Assembly (NCBI GenBank): GCA_028826165.1
Contig: JAPDFW010000136.1
Span: forward strand, 504,501-568,500
Source: Anaeramoeba ignava
Taxonomy: Eukaryota; Metamonada; Anaeramoebidae
DNA: 64,000 nucleotides
Reading direction: 5' to 3'
Position 1 is the stretch's first letter, and each line of letters begins with the position of its first letter. A model generated the notes under the pieces. The model was not told the origin of the DNA. It saw only the letters and a program-made list of their open reading frames with translations, and did no database searches. The position numbers and the translations under genes were made by a program. Positions 35,082-46,055 of this stretch are shown here, piece after piece.

Positions 35082-38000
35082 TTATTTTTGATCTTTTTCA
35101 ATTTGGATGTCTTCAATATCATTATCATCATTATCATCATTCTGATTTAAAACTGGTTGAGAAAGAAAAGGAATTTCTTCCAAAGTATCAAGTTCCGAAG
35201 AAATGGAATTAAAATCTTGAAGGAAAGCCAAAAAGAGACGATATAAGTAAAGAAGATCCAAAACACCAGTTGTTTCTCTTATACTATTTTTTATATTAAA
35301 ATTATTATAAAGATTAAATTGAATTAAATTAAATTAAATTAAATTAAATTAAATTAAATTAAATTAAATCAAATTAAATTAAATTAAATTAAATTACCTA
35401 TGCATTGCGAATTGAGGAATTCCAATATCAAGAGCTCTTAATCCAACTTTTGAAACTGTAATTGGTCCAATAGTTGTTCCACAAGGACTATCATTTCTAA
35501 CTACAAAATCTTGAAGTGGAATTTGATTTCTTTCTGCTAATTGTCTGATTAAAAATCTTGAAATGAGATTTGTTGTGTATTTTCCTCCTACATGAGTTTT
35601 TAAAACAGGTCCTCCATTGATTTGGCATTGATGATTTGATTCATGAGCATTACTATTTTGGAATTTATTAAATTTTAATATTTTTTTTTTTATTAAAGTT
35701 TTTTTTTGGATTATTTATTTACGAATAATTAGGATGAACTCCATGTGCATTATCAGAAGAAATAAGGAAACTATCACGAAGAGCAACATCGAAATCATGC
35801 TAATTCAATTTAAAATTAAAATTCAAAATTCATTTATAAAATTTAAAATTAAAATTCAAAATTTACATTTTCAAAAGATTTTGTAATTCTTTTCATAATA
35901 TTAGCTAAATAAGTTGAGTTTGCACCTTGGTCAGTCATTGAACCAATCTCTTCATTATCAAAGCAAGCAACCATTCTTATTCTTGATTCGTTTTTGAGGG
36001 ATTTATCATCAAGAGAATCAATTAAAGATTTAACACTAATAAAACAAGAAGCAAGATTATCTTGTCTTGGAGCAAAAACAAAGTCTTCCAAAGCTCCTCC
36101 AATAACAGATTTCTGTGTATCAACAACAGACAAATCAAAATCCATGATATTTCCAACATCAACCTTAAGCGCTTCAGAAATTCCCATAAGAATCAAAGGA
36201 TGATGATCTGAATTTGGGATTTTTGGTTCAAATTCTTTAGAAATAAATGAGGACAAAATCGGAACCAAATGATTTTCTTTGTTGAGCTTTAAATTCTCTC
36301 CAGATTCTCGACTTAAATGAACTGCAAGACTTGGTATGTTTAATATTGGCTTTTGGATATTGACTAATGTCTCACGGAATAATGTTCTTTCTTTGACAAT
36401 AACTCTTCCTGCAAGTGTTAGATCTCGATCAAGCCATGAATACCAAAGTCCTCCTCCATATGTACTTACTCCAACTTGAAGCATCCCATTTTTCTTGATT
36501 TTAGAAATTGGTTTGACTCTTAAGCATGGCGAATCTATGTTTAATTAATATTTTTTCAATTTTTAAATAATATTTAAATAATATTTAATTAATATTTAAT
36601 CAATATTTAATTAATATTTAATCAATATTTAAATAATATTTAATTTATATTTAATCAATATTTAATTAATATTTAATTAATATTTAATTAATATTTAATC
36701 AATATTTAATTAATATTTAATTAATATTTAATTAATATTTAATCAATATTTAATCAATATTTAATTAATATTTAATTAATATTTAATTTATATTTAATTA
36801 ATATTTAATTAATATTTAATTAATATTTAATTAATATTTAATTAATATTTAATTTAATATTTAATTTAATTTATATTTAATTAATATTTAATTAATATTT
36901 TTAATCAATATTTAATTTATATTTAATCAATATTTAATTTATTTATTTATATTTACCAATATTTTTCAATATTTAATTAATATTTAATTAATATTTACCA
37001 ATTAATATTTAATATTTAATTAATATTTAATCAATATTTAATTTAATCAATATTTAATTAATATTTAATCAATATTTAATTTTACCAATATTTAATTAAT
37101 ATTTAATTAATATTTAATCAATATTTAATCAATATTTTAATCAATATTTTAATTTATATTTAATTTAATATTTAATTCAATATTTAATTAATATTTAATC
37201 AATATTTAATTAATATTTAATCAATATTTAATCAATTTTAATCAATATTTAATCAATATTTTATTAATATTTAATTAATATTTTTAATTAATATTTATTC
37301 AATATTTAATTAATATTTAATTCAAATATTTAATCAATATTTAATCAATATTTAATTAATATTTAATCAATATTTAATTAATATTTAATCAATATTTAAT
37401 TAATATTTAATCAATATTTAATTAATATTTAATTAATATTTTAATTAATATTTATCAATATTTAATTAATATTTAATCAATATTTAATTAATATTTTTCA
37501 ATTTTTAATCAATATTTAATCAATATTTAATCAATATTTAATCAATATTTAATATTTATATTTATTTTAATATTTATCAATATTTAATCAATATTTAATT
37601 AATATTTAATTAATATTTAATCAATATTTAATTAATATTTAATTAATATTTAATTAATATTACTTCAATATTTTTAATTTAATATTTTTCAATTTTAATT
37701 AATATTTAATTAATATTTTTAATCAATATTTATTGAATTAATATTTAACCAATATTTTTAATTAATATTTATTTATTAATAATTTAATCAATATTTAATC
37801 AATATTTAATTCAATATTTAATCAATATTTAATCAATATTTAATTCAATATTTTAATCAATATTTAATTAATATTTACCAATATTTAATCCCAATATTTA
37901 ATTAATATTTAATTAATATTTAATTAATCAATATTTAATTAATATTTAATTTATATTTAATTTAATTAATATTTAATTTATTTAATATTTAATTAATATT

Positions 38001-38849
38001 TAATTAATATTTAATTAATATTTAATTAATATTTAAATAATATTTAATTAATATTTAATTAATATTTAATTAATATTTAATCAATATTTAATCAATATTT
38101 AATCAATATTTAATTAATATTTAATATAATCAATATTTAATTAATATTTATTTAATCAATTAATATTTAATCAATTTTTATATTTAATTAATATTTAATC
38201 TATATTTAATCAATATTTAATCAATATTTATTTTTATTTAATTAATATTTAATCAATATTTAATTAATATTTAATTAATATTTAATTAATATTTAATCAA
38301 TATTTAATTAATATTTAATTAATATTTAATTAATATTTAATTAATATTTAATTAATATTTAATCAATATTTAATTAATATTTAATCAATATTTAATTAAT
38401 ATTTAATCAATATTTAATCAATATTTAATTAATATTTAATTAATATTTAATTAATATTTAATTAATATTTAATTAATATTTAATTAATATTTAATTAATA
38501 TTTAATTAATATTTATTTAATATTTAATTAATAATTGATTAATATTTAATATTTAATCAATAATTAATTTGTATTTTTTACCTGTGTGACCTGCTAAAAT
38601 ATTAAAACCATTACAAGAAGGATCATAGTCATCTCCAATCACAAAAGCAATAATCGAAGTACCATTACGAATAACAAAATATCTTCCACCTTTCTTCAAT
38701 TTACCTTTCCAGGATTTCTTTTCTGAAAGTGGTTGAAATTCATATAATTTAAGAAGTTTTTGCATTTCATCCACTGCATGAGCAGGAGTAACAGCTTTAT
38801 CAATAAAATAACAATAATTTTTTGCAAGAACTTGAGCTTTTTGATTCAT
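35082..38849 (-). CDS. DNPEP: aspartyl aminopeptidase (M18 family)
   Basis: Cytosolic M18 metallopeptidase removing N-terminal Asp/Glu. Five exons: 38582-38849, 35867-36534, 35723-35799, 35398-35652, 35082-35283 (1470 nt, 489 aa). Introns are 2047, 67, 70 and 114 nt. Metal and active-site motifs appear in the expected order: AGHTDSPCLRVKP (His-Asp), then DFDLSVVDTQ and LEDFVFAPRQDN, CFDNEEIGS (Glu-Glu), SDNAHGVHPNYS and, split by the last intron, AMHSIRETTG (His). FVVRNDSPCGTTIGP is also conserved. The AGHT/DSP junction crosses the 2-kb repeat intron, which hides exon 1 from the rest. The acidic tail (about residues 470-489) exceeds the usual end. Length and motif completeness argue for an intact enzyme. 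It converges with the coiled-coil gene (215 bp apart). Confidence 0.93.
35284..35397 (-). repeat. 114-nt intron with pentamer array (AAATT)n
   Basis: This intron lies between AMH-AG and T-IRE. Most of it (about 35320-35397) is a near-perfect AAATT (sense AATTT) array with one C variant, running straight into donor GTAATT. Confidence 0.85.
36535..38581 (-). repeat. repeat-filled intron 1 of DNPEP (2047 nt)
   Basis: Donor GTAAAA at 38581 and acceptor ACATAG at 36535. On + the unit is AATATTTAATTA or AATATTTAATCA, 11-12 bp, repeated through the whole intron. Unlike most arrays here its sense strand carries G (ATTGATTAAAT), including several GGTAAAT words that look like donor sites. Confidence 0.85.
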
Positions 38850-38941
38850 TTTTTAAGAAAAGAGAAAAATGAAAAAAAAAAAAAAAGCAAAAAAAAATAA
38901 TTATTTGAAAAAAAAAAAAATAACTTGCTTTCATTTCAAAA

Positions 38942-38973
<32 letters not shown>

Positions 38974-39055
38974 GAAAAAAGAAAAAAGAAAAAGTGGAAC
39001 GTGAAAAAAAAAAAAAAGAAAGAAAAAAAAAAGGGTAAAAATGAGATCTGAGGAA
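38850..39055. promoter_or_regulatory. DNPEP upstream region / FBA 3' flank with polypurine tract
   Basis: This 206-bp gap between two - strand genes is dominated on + by A runs and (GAAAAA)n from about 38935 to 38990. It must hold the aldolase 3' end signal and the DNPEP promoter; no defined motif is visible. Confidence 0.35.
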
Positions 39056-41393
39056 CTAATATTTGTAGTCACGAACGAATAAAGAATCATCAGCGCCTTG
39101 AACTTCATCTTCGCCAGTATATTTACCGAGCTGAGCAAGGGAATTAGCACGAGCGCGATGAAAAAAAATATCTTGAGCCTTTTTGAAGTTTTCATCTAAA
39201 CCCTTCCAAGTCTTTATACAAGTAGCCTGGAGTGCTCTACCGAAAGAGAAGGACAAGGACCAAGGGATCTTCTGGTTTTGAATGGAGTTCATAGCGTTTA
39301 AATTTTTAGTAGCTTCGACTTCACTCATTCCACCTGACAAAAACATGATTCCGGGAACAGCACAAGGAACTGATCTTTGGAGGGCTTTGACTGTGAGTTG
39401 GGCAATAATATCGGGCGTGGTTTCTTGCTTGGAGTCGATCCCCTTGCAGACCATATTTGGCTTAAGAAGCGATCCCTCAAGTAGTACGTTGTGATCGCTT
39501 AAAGCCTTGTAACAAGTCGCCACGATTTTTTCTGTCCAGTATTGGCAATCCTCAATAGGGTGATCGCCATCCATCAGGATCTCAGGCTCCACAATCGGTA
39601 CCAATCCGTTGGCTTGACAAATGGCTGCATATCGAGCCAATCTGTTCGCGTTTTCGTTGATTGAAAGTTGTGACGGGCAGTTTGTTTCTTTGGATATCTT
39701 CAATGCTGCTCGCCATTTTGCAAAACGCGCTCCTTGCTTGTAGTATTTCTGACATCTCTCTGCTAATCCTGTGATCCCTTGTGTAACTGTCTCATCGTCA
39801 GTTCCGTATAGTGGTTGTAATCCCATGTCAACTTTGATTCCTGGAATGATTCCTTTTTTTTGTAAAATTTCGCTGAAATCTATTCCTTCTTTTGTCTTTT
39901 GAAATAATGTTTCTTCGTACATTATTACTCCTGATATATATTTTTCGATCCCTTCTGTTGTGAAAAGAAGTTCTCTATATTTTCTTCTGTTTTCTTCTTT
40001 GTTTTCCAAATTAATAGAATTGAATCTCTTTCCGATAGTTCCTTTAAATTTTGATTTTAAATTTAATTTTAATTTTAATTTTTAATTTTAAATTTAATTT
40101 TAATTTTAATTTTAATTTTAATTTTAATTTTAATTTTAATTTTAATTTTAATTTTAATTTTAATTTTAATTTTAATTTTAATTTTAATTTTAATTTTAAT
40201 TTTAATATTAAATTTAATTTTAATTTTAATTTTATAAATGAATTTTAATTTTAATTTTGATTTTAATTTTAATTTTAATTTTAATTTTAATTTTAATTTT
40301 AATTTTAATTTTAATTTTAATTTTAATTTTAATTTTAATTTTAATTTTAATTTTAATTTTAATTTTGATTTTAATTTTAATTTTAATAATTAATTTTAAT
40401 TTTAATATTAATTTTAATTTTAATTTTAATTTTAATTTAATTAATTTTAATTTTAATTTTAATTTTATAAATGAATTTAAATTTAATTTTAATTTTAATT
40501 TTAATTTTAATTTGAATTTTAATTTTAATTTAAATTTAATTTTAATTTTAATTTTTAATTTTAATTTTAATTTAAATTTTATTTTAATTTTAATTTTAAT
40601 TTTAATTTTAATTTTGATTTGTTGAAAATAAATTTGAAAATAGATTTGTTATTTGAAAAAATATTTTCCAGTTGGATTTTACAAATGGATTTTTGAACTT
40701 GAATTGTGAATTTGAATTTGAATTTGAATTTGAATTTGGATTTGGATTTGGATTTGGATTTGAATTTGAATTTGAATTTGAATTTGAATTTGAATTTGAA
40801 ATTGGATTTGGATTTGGATTTGGATTTGGATTTGGATTTGGATTTGGATTTGAATTTGAATTTGAATTGTAAATTTGATTTGGATTTGGATTAAAAATTT
40901 GAATTGTAAATTTGATTTGGATTTGAATTGTAAATTTGGATTAAAAATTTTAATTAAAAATTTTAATTGTAAATTTGGATTGTAAATTTGGATTGTGTTT
41001 TCTTCATTGGTTGATTTTATAAACCTGTAGATTCATCTGCAGCAAGAATGCCTTTTCCTCTCACAGATATTTTATTAGCATTTCCGATTAATTCTTTCTA
41101 GATAATTATTTTTTAATTATTTCACATTTTAATAATCAGAAAGAAAATGATATATTAATACGTTATTTTTTAATTATTTATTATTTATAATACGTTATTT
41201 TTTTAATTTATTTTTTATTTTTTTTTTTGAATGGTAAATAATTAAATTAAATTAAATTAAATTTGAGAAAATTTTTTAATTTAAAATTTTAAAAAAATAA
41301 AAGGAAATGGAAAAAATTATTTCATCAATAAATTATTTTAAAAAAATTTTTTTTTTTCTTTTTTACTTCGAAGGGGTTAATAAAATGAAGCAT
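39056..41393 (-). CDS. class I fructose-1,6-bisphosphate aldolase
   Basis: Glycolytic Schiff-base aldolase, cytosolic. Exons are 41367-41393 (9 codons, MLHFINPFE), 41025-41097 and 39056-40041, 1086 nt and 361 aa, the family's usual length. Motifs: [18 protein letters not shown] (split by the 983-nt intron within the STG glycine codon), FAKWR (Lys146 equivalent), VPIVEPEIL (Glu187), [12 protein letters not shown] (Schiff-base Lys229), [10 protein letters not shown] (Arg303) and a C-terminal Tyr (RDYKY). One position is odd: the usual GIKVDKG reads GIKVDMG, so the Lys107 equivalent is Met. The first exon is inferred from an in-phase donor GTAAAA and a CTAG acceptor. It is upstream of and in the same orientation as DNPEP, and divergent from the RhoGAP gene. 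Confidence 0.94.
40042..41024 (-). repeat. repeat-filled intron 2 of the aldolase gene (983 nt)
   Basis: There are two hexamer domains on +. (TTTTAA)n covers about 40050-40615. From about 40700 to 40870, runs of GAATTT alternate in blocks with runs of GGATTT, as if homogenised locally. Sense strand: C present, G essentially absent. Translated open frames here (NFNF, ILIL, FEFE) are artefacts. Confidence 0.85.
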
Positions 41394-41920
41394 TTGATGA
41401 GAGAGAAAAAAAATGAAAAAAAAAATGAAAAAAAAAAAAAAAATTTATTTAAAAAAAAGAAAAGGAGAAGAAAAAAAGAAAAAAGAAAAGGAGAAAAATA
41501 AATTTAAATAAAAAAATAAAAAAATTACAACAGAGATCTTTGTTTCCTTCTCAAAGTTAATTTCATTCCAATTTATCAAAATTAACCAAAAAAAAAATTT
41601 AAAATTGAGTTGGAAATAATAAAATAAAAACAATAAATAACAAAGTAATTAAGAAATTAAAACGAAAGTGAATTCAAATAGATTCAACAAATTTTTGTTT
41701 CAATTCAATTCAGTTTTTATTTCAATTTCAATTTATTTCAATTTTTATTTCAATTTTTATTTCAATTTTCATTTCAATTTTAATTTTTATTTTTATTTCA
41801 ATTCATTTTTTAATTCAATTTCATTTTTTAATTCAATTTTTTTTAATTCAATTTCATTTTTATTTTAATTTCATTTTTATTTTTTTTCTCTTTTTATTTT
41901 TCATTTTATTTTTTTTTTAA
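41394..41920. promoter_or_regulatory. divergent intergenic region, aldolase / RhoGAP
   Basis: 527 bp. The left part (41394-41520) is a GAAA-rich purine tract. The right part (41700-41880) has repeated TTTTTATTTCAA words leading to the RhoGAP ATG, with C but little G on +, the same polarity as introns of + genes. It may therefore be transcribed leader or a 5' UTR intron. No coding segment was found. Confidence 0.4.
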
Positions 41921-44900
41921 ATGTCTAAGATGTTTGGTCGTCGCTCAAAAAAAGAATACCCGAAGGAAATTTCACCATTAGCGTTGGGCAAAATGGCCGA
42001 ATTTCTACGCGATAATGGTAAATTTTAAATTAAATAATTTTATTATTTTTTTTTTATTGTGAAATTTTTTTATAAATAATTGTAAATTTTGGTTTATTGT
42101 TTAAAACTAAAATTTTGATAAAAAAAGCAAATTTCGAAACAATTTTAAAAAGAAATTCAATTCTTACTTTGAATTAATTAATGAATAAATTAAAAAAAAA
42201 AAACAAAATTATTAATTATAAATTATTAATAAGCATAAATCACTTCTTTTAATTGAGATCTTTATTAAATTTTATATTTTTTTAATTTTATTTTGTTTAA
42301 ATTTTTTTATATAATAATTTTATTTTGTTTTATTTAAAATTTATCACCTTTTTTTTTCTAGCAATTACAAAACAAAATATTTTTAGAATTCCTGGTCAAA
42401 TTGAAGAGACAAAAGAACTTGAAAAAAAATTAATACAAAACGAGACAGTCGATTTTGCAAATTATAGTCCTCATATTGTTGCTTCTGTTTTTAAAGGATA
42501 TTTTAGATCTCTTAAACCTCCTTTATTTCCTTACAAATTTTATAAGCCTTTAATTCGGATAGAAAGTACTATAAATTATAAATAAAATTATAAATTAAAT
42601 TATAAATTAAATTATAAATAAAATTATAAATTAAATTATAAATAAAATTATAAATAAAAAATTAAAAAATAAAATTATAAATTAAATTATAAATAAATTA
42701 AATTATAAATAAAATTATAAATTAAATTATAAATTAAAATTATAAATAAAATTATAAATTAAATTATAAATTAAATTATAAATAAAATTATAAATAAAAT
42801 TATAAATTAAAATTATAAATAAAATTATAAATAAAATTATAAATAAAATTATAAATAAAATTATAAATTAAATAAATTATAAATTAAATTATAAAATAAA
42901 ATTATAAAAATTAAATTATAAATAAAATTATAAATAAAATTATAAATAAAATTATAAATAAAAAATTATAAATAAATTAAAATAAAATTATAAATTAAAT
43001 TATAAATAAAATTTAAATAAATTAAATTATAAATAAAATTATAAATTAAAATATAAAAATATAAATTAAATTATAAATAAAAATTATAAATTAAATTATA
43101 AATTAAAATAAATAAAAATAAAAAATTATAAATAAAATTATAAATTAAAAATATATAAAAAAATATAAATTAAATTATAAATTAAATTATAAATAAAATT
43201 ATAAATAAATTATAAATTAAAAATTATAAATTAAAATTATAAAAAATAAATTATAAATTAAATTATAAATAAAAATATATAAATAAAATTAAATTAAAAA
43301 TAAATTAAAATTATAAATTAAATTATAAATTAAATTATAAAATTAAATTATAAATTAAAAAAATATAAATTAAATTATAAATTAAATTATAAATAAAATT
43401 ATAAAAAAATTATAAATAAAATTATAAATTAAAATATAAATAAAATTATAAAAAATAAATTAAATAATAAATTATAAAATTATAAATAAAAAATAAATAA
43501 AATTATAAATTAAATTATAAATAAAATTATAAATAAAAAAATACATCAACTTATATAAAAAAAAAAATTAAAATTATAAATAAAATTATAAAATAAAATT
43601 ATAAATAAAATTATAAATTAAAATTATAAATAAAATTATAAATAAAAATATAAATAAAATTATAAAAAAAAAAAATATAAATAAAAAATATAAATAAAAA
43701 TTATAAATAAATTATAAATAAAATTATAAATAAAATTATAAATAAAATTATAAATTAAATTATAAAATTAAAATTATAAATAAAATTATAAATTAAAATT
43801 ATAAATAAAAATATAAAATATAAAAATAAAATAAAATAAATAAAATTATAAATAAAATTATAAATAAATAAAATTAAATTATAAATATAAATTATAAAAA
43901 TTATATTATAAATAAAAATATAAATAAAATTATAAATTAAATTATAAAATAAAATTATAAATAAAAAAATATAAATAAAAATATAAATAAAATTATAAAT
44001 TAAATTATAAATAAAATTATAAAATAAATTATAAATAAAATTATAAAATAAAAATATAAATAAAAATTATAAAATAAAAATTATAAATAAAAATTATAAA
44101 TTTCTAAATAAATAAAATTATAAATTAAATTATAAATAAAATTATAAATAAAAATTATAAATTAAATTATAAATAAAATTATAAATAAAATTATAAAAAT
44201 AAAATTATAAATTAAATTATAAATAAAATTATAAATAAAATTATAAATAAAAAATTATAAATTAAATTATAAATAAAATTATAAATAAAATTATAAATAA
44301 ATTTCTAAATAAATTTATAAATTAAATTATAAATTAAATTATAAATTAAATTATAAATTAAATTATAAATAAAATTATAAATAAAATTATAAATAAAATT
44401 ATAAATAAAATTATAAATTAAATTATAAATTTCTAAATAAATTTAATTAGAAAAAAATAACCCGTCTAAATACGATGAGCTCATTTTAATTCTCACAACA
44501 CTTCCTTCTTGCAATGAAGTTCTTCTCAGATTTCTTATGAAATTTCTTAGTGATTTCGCAAAAGAATCAGAAACAAATAAAATGACTGCATCAAATTTAG
44601 CTATTATATTTGGACCAAATATACTTCGTAAAAAAAGCACAACACCAAACACAGAATTCCGTGATTTTCAACAAATCAAAACATTAACAGAATATTTGAT
44701 TGAAAACCACGTTAAAATTTACCAAAAAATTGATGCTAATCGTTCAGAAATTAGAAAATCACGAATATTCAATATCAAACCTGAACATCAAGAAATAGAC
44801 CCAAAATCAAATGAAAATGCAAATGAAAATGAAAATGCAAATGAAAATGCAAATGCAAATGCAAATGCAAACTCAAATAAAAACGGAAAGAAAGTCAAAA

Positions 44901-45661
44901 TAGCAGAACATCCAAATGAAATTGGTCATGAAAATCTTTACCCATTAACAAAAAAACCATCACTTCCTTCAAGAATTCCTGCACTTATTCAATCACCTAC
45001 ACAATTTGTTCAAGATTCAAAATTACCAGCTAAAAAAACAATGTCATCTTCACCAACTTTATCACGTTCAACTAAAATTAATTTTAATGAAGCCAATAGT
45101 TTTGAACCGATTGAAAACTTGACAGCATATCAAAATATTCGAGGTGTTCAAAGTGCCGATATTTCTCCCAAACAAAATTTAAATCATTCACAAAATTCAC
45201 AAAATTCACAAAATTTAGAAAATTCACAAAATTCACAAAATTTAGAAAATTCACAAAATTTACAAAATTCAACTCATTTACAAAAATCACAAAGTCAAAA
45301 AATTTCACAAAGTCAAGAAGTTACAAATAAAAAAATCAAAATTTCCGATCTTACACCAAATCAAAGACGAAGTGAAATAACTTTAGATGAAGCTCTTCGT
45401 ATCCATGATGTAGATTATTTTGGTTATAATATTGAAAATATTGATACTGTTACTGATGATTCTAATTCAAGTTATTCTGATCATGAAGAAAAAACTGGAC
45501 CAAGTCCATTTTTAAGTATGAGAATGCTTAGCGTTTCGGATCTTGCTACTGCTCTTAGTGTTAATGGTGAATTTGACTCAGATGGTGAACCAAATCGAAT
45601 TATAATTGAATCTTCTTCTGATTTTTCTGATTTGGAATCTTTTGAGAAAAGCAATCTTTAA
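41921..45661 (+). CDS. RhoGAP-domain protein
   Basis: GTPase-activating protein for Rho-family GTPases. Exons are 41921-42017, 42362-42565 and 44451-45661 (1512 nt, 503 aa); introns are 344 and 1885 nt. The GAP domain fills about residues 18-185. The arginine finger lies in NIFRIPGQ (second exon). LKPPLFPYKFYKPL matches the LPxPLxPxxxY helix. In exon 3, LPSCNEVLLRFLMKFLSDF is followed by MTASNLAIIFGPNIL with the conserved Asn. The junction RIE-KKNNPSKYDEL is in phase. Residues about 200-503 are low complexity: NEN/NAN repeats, NSQNSQNLE repeats and an acidic Ser-rich tail, presumably disordered. It is divergent from aldolase and convergent with RPC6. Together with the RhoGEF at the left it shows active Rho signalling, but no specific partnership can be inferred. 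Confidence 0.92.
42566..44450 (+). repeat. repeat-filled intron 2 of the RhoGAP gene (1885 nt)
   Basis: Donor GTACTA at 42566 and acceptor TTTAATTAG ending 44450. The body is an irregular array of AAATTATAAAT and AAAATTATAAAT units, almost pure A/T, with one short foreign patch (about 43545-43560, ATACATCAAC). Confidence 0.85.
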
Positions 45662-46055
45662 AATCAAAAAATCAAAAAAAAAAAAAAAAAAAGAAAACAA
45701 AAACTTTTTTCTTTTTTGATTTTTTGAATAGGAAATCATTTAATTCTGTACAGATTCATTCATTTCTCAAATAATTTTCTTTTTCTTCTTCAAATTAATT
45801 CCAATTTTCCAAAATATTCCAAAAATATTTCCAAAAAAAAATTTTTTTTATCATCAATTTTCTTTTTTTCTCTTCTTTTTCTTTCTTTTTCTTTTCTTCT
45901 TTTTTTGTGTTTTTTCTTTTAATTTTTTTTTAAGAGAGTTCAAACAAATTTTTCTTTTTCTTTTTTTGAAACAAAACTAATTTTTGAGTTTTTTTATAAA
46001 ACGATGGTCAAAAAATAAAATCAAAAAAATGAAAAACAATAATTTTAAATTTTTT
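45662..46055. other. convergent 3' flanks of RhoGAP and RPC6
   Basis: 394 bp of T- and A-rich sequence including a poly-A run right after the RhoGAP stop and a CTTTTTCTTT-rich tract (45860-45970). No coding segment, RNA gene or repeat array was recognised. Confidence 0.4.

Noticed and set aside
38553-38849. Stand-alone 98-aa protein
   Set aside because: It ends in AGHT at a GT donor and continues as DSPCLRV after the 2-kb intron, forming aspartyl aminopeptidase.
38870-39055. Small lysine/glutamate-rich protein (+) or phenylalanine-rich protein (-)
   Set aside because: It is a translation of the poly-A/GAAAAA tract between DNPEP and aldolase, with no other sequence content.
40051-40894. Open frames rich in NFNF, ILIL, FEFE and DLDL
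   Set aside because: They lie inside aldolase intron 2, on the opposite strand to the gene, and are pure hexamer translation.
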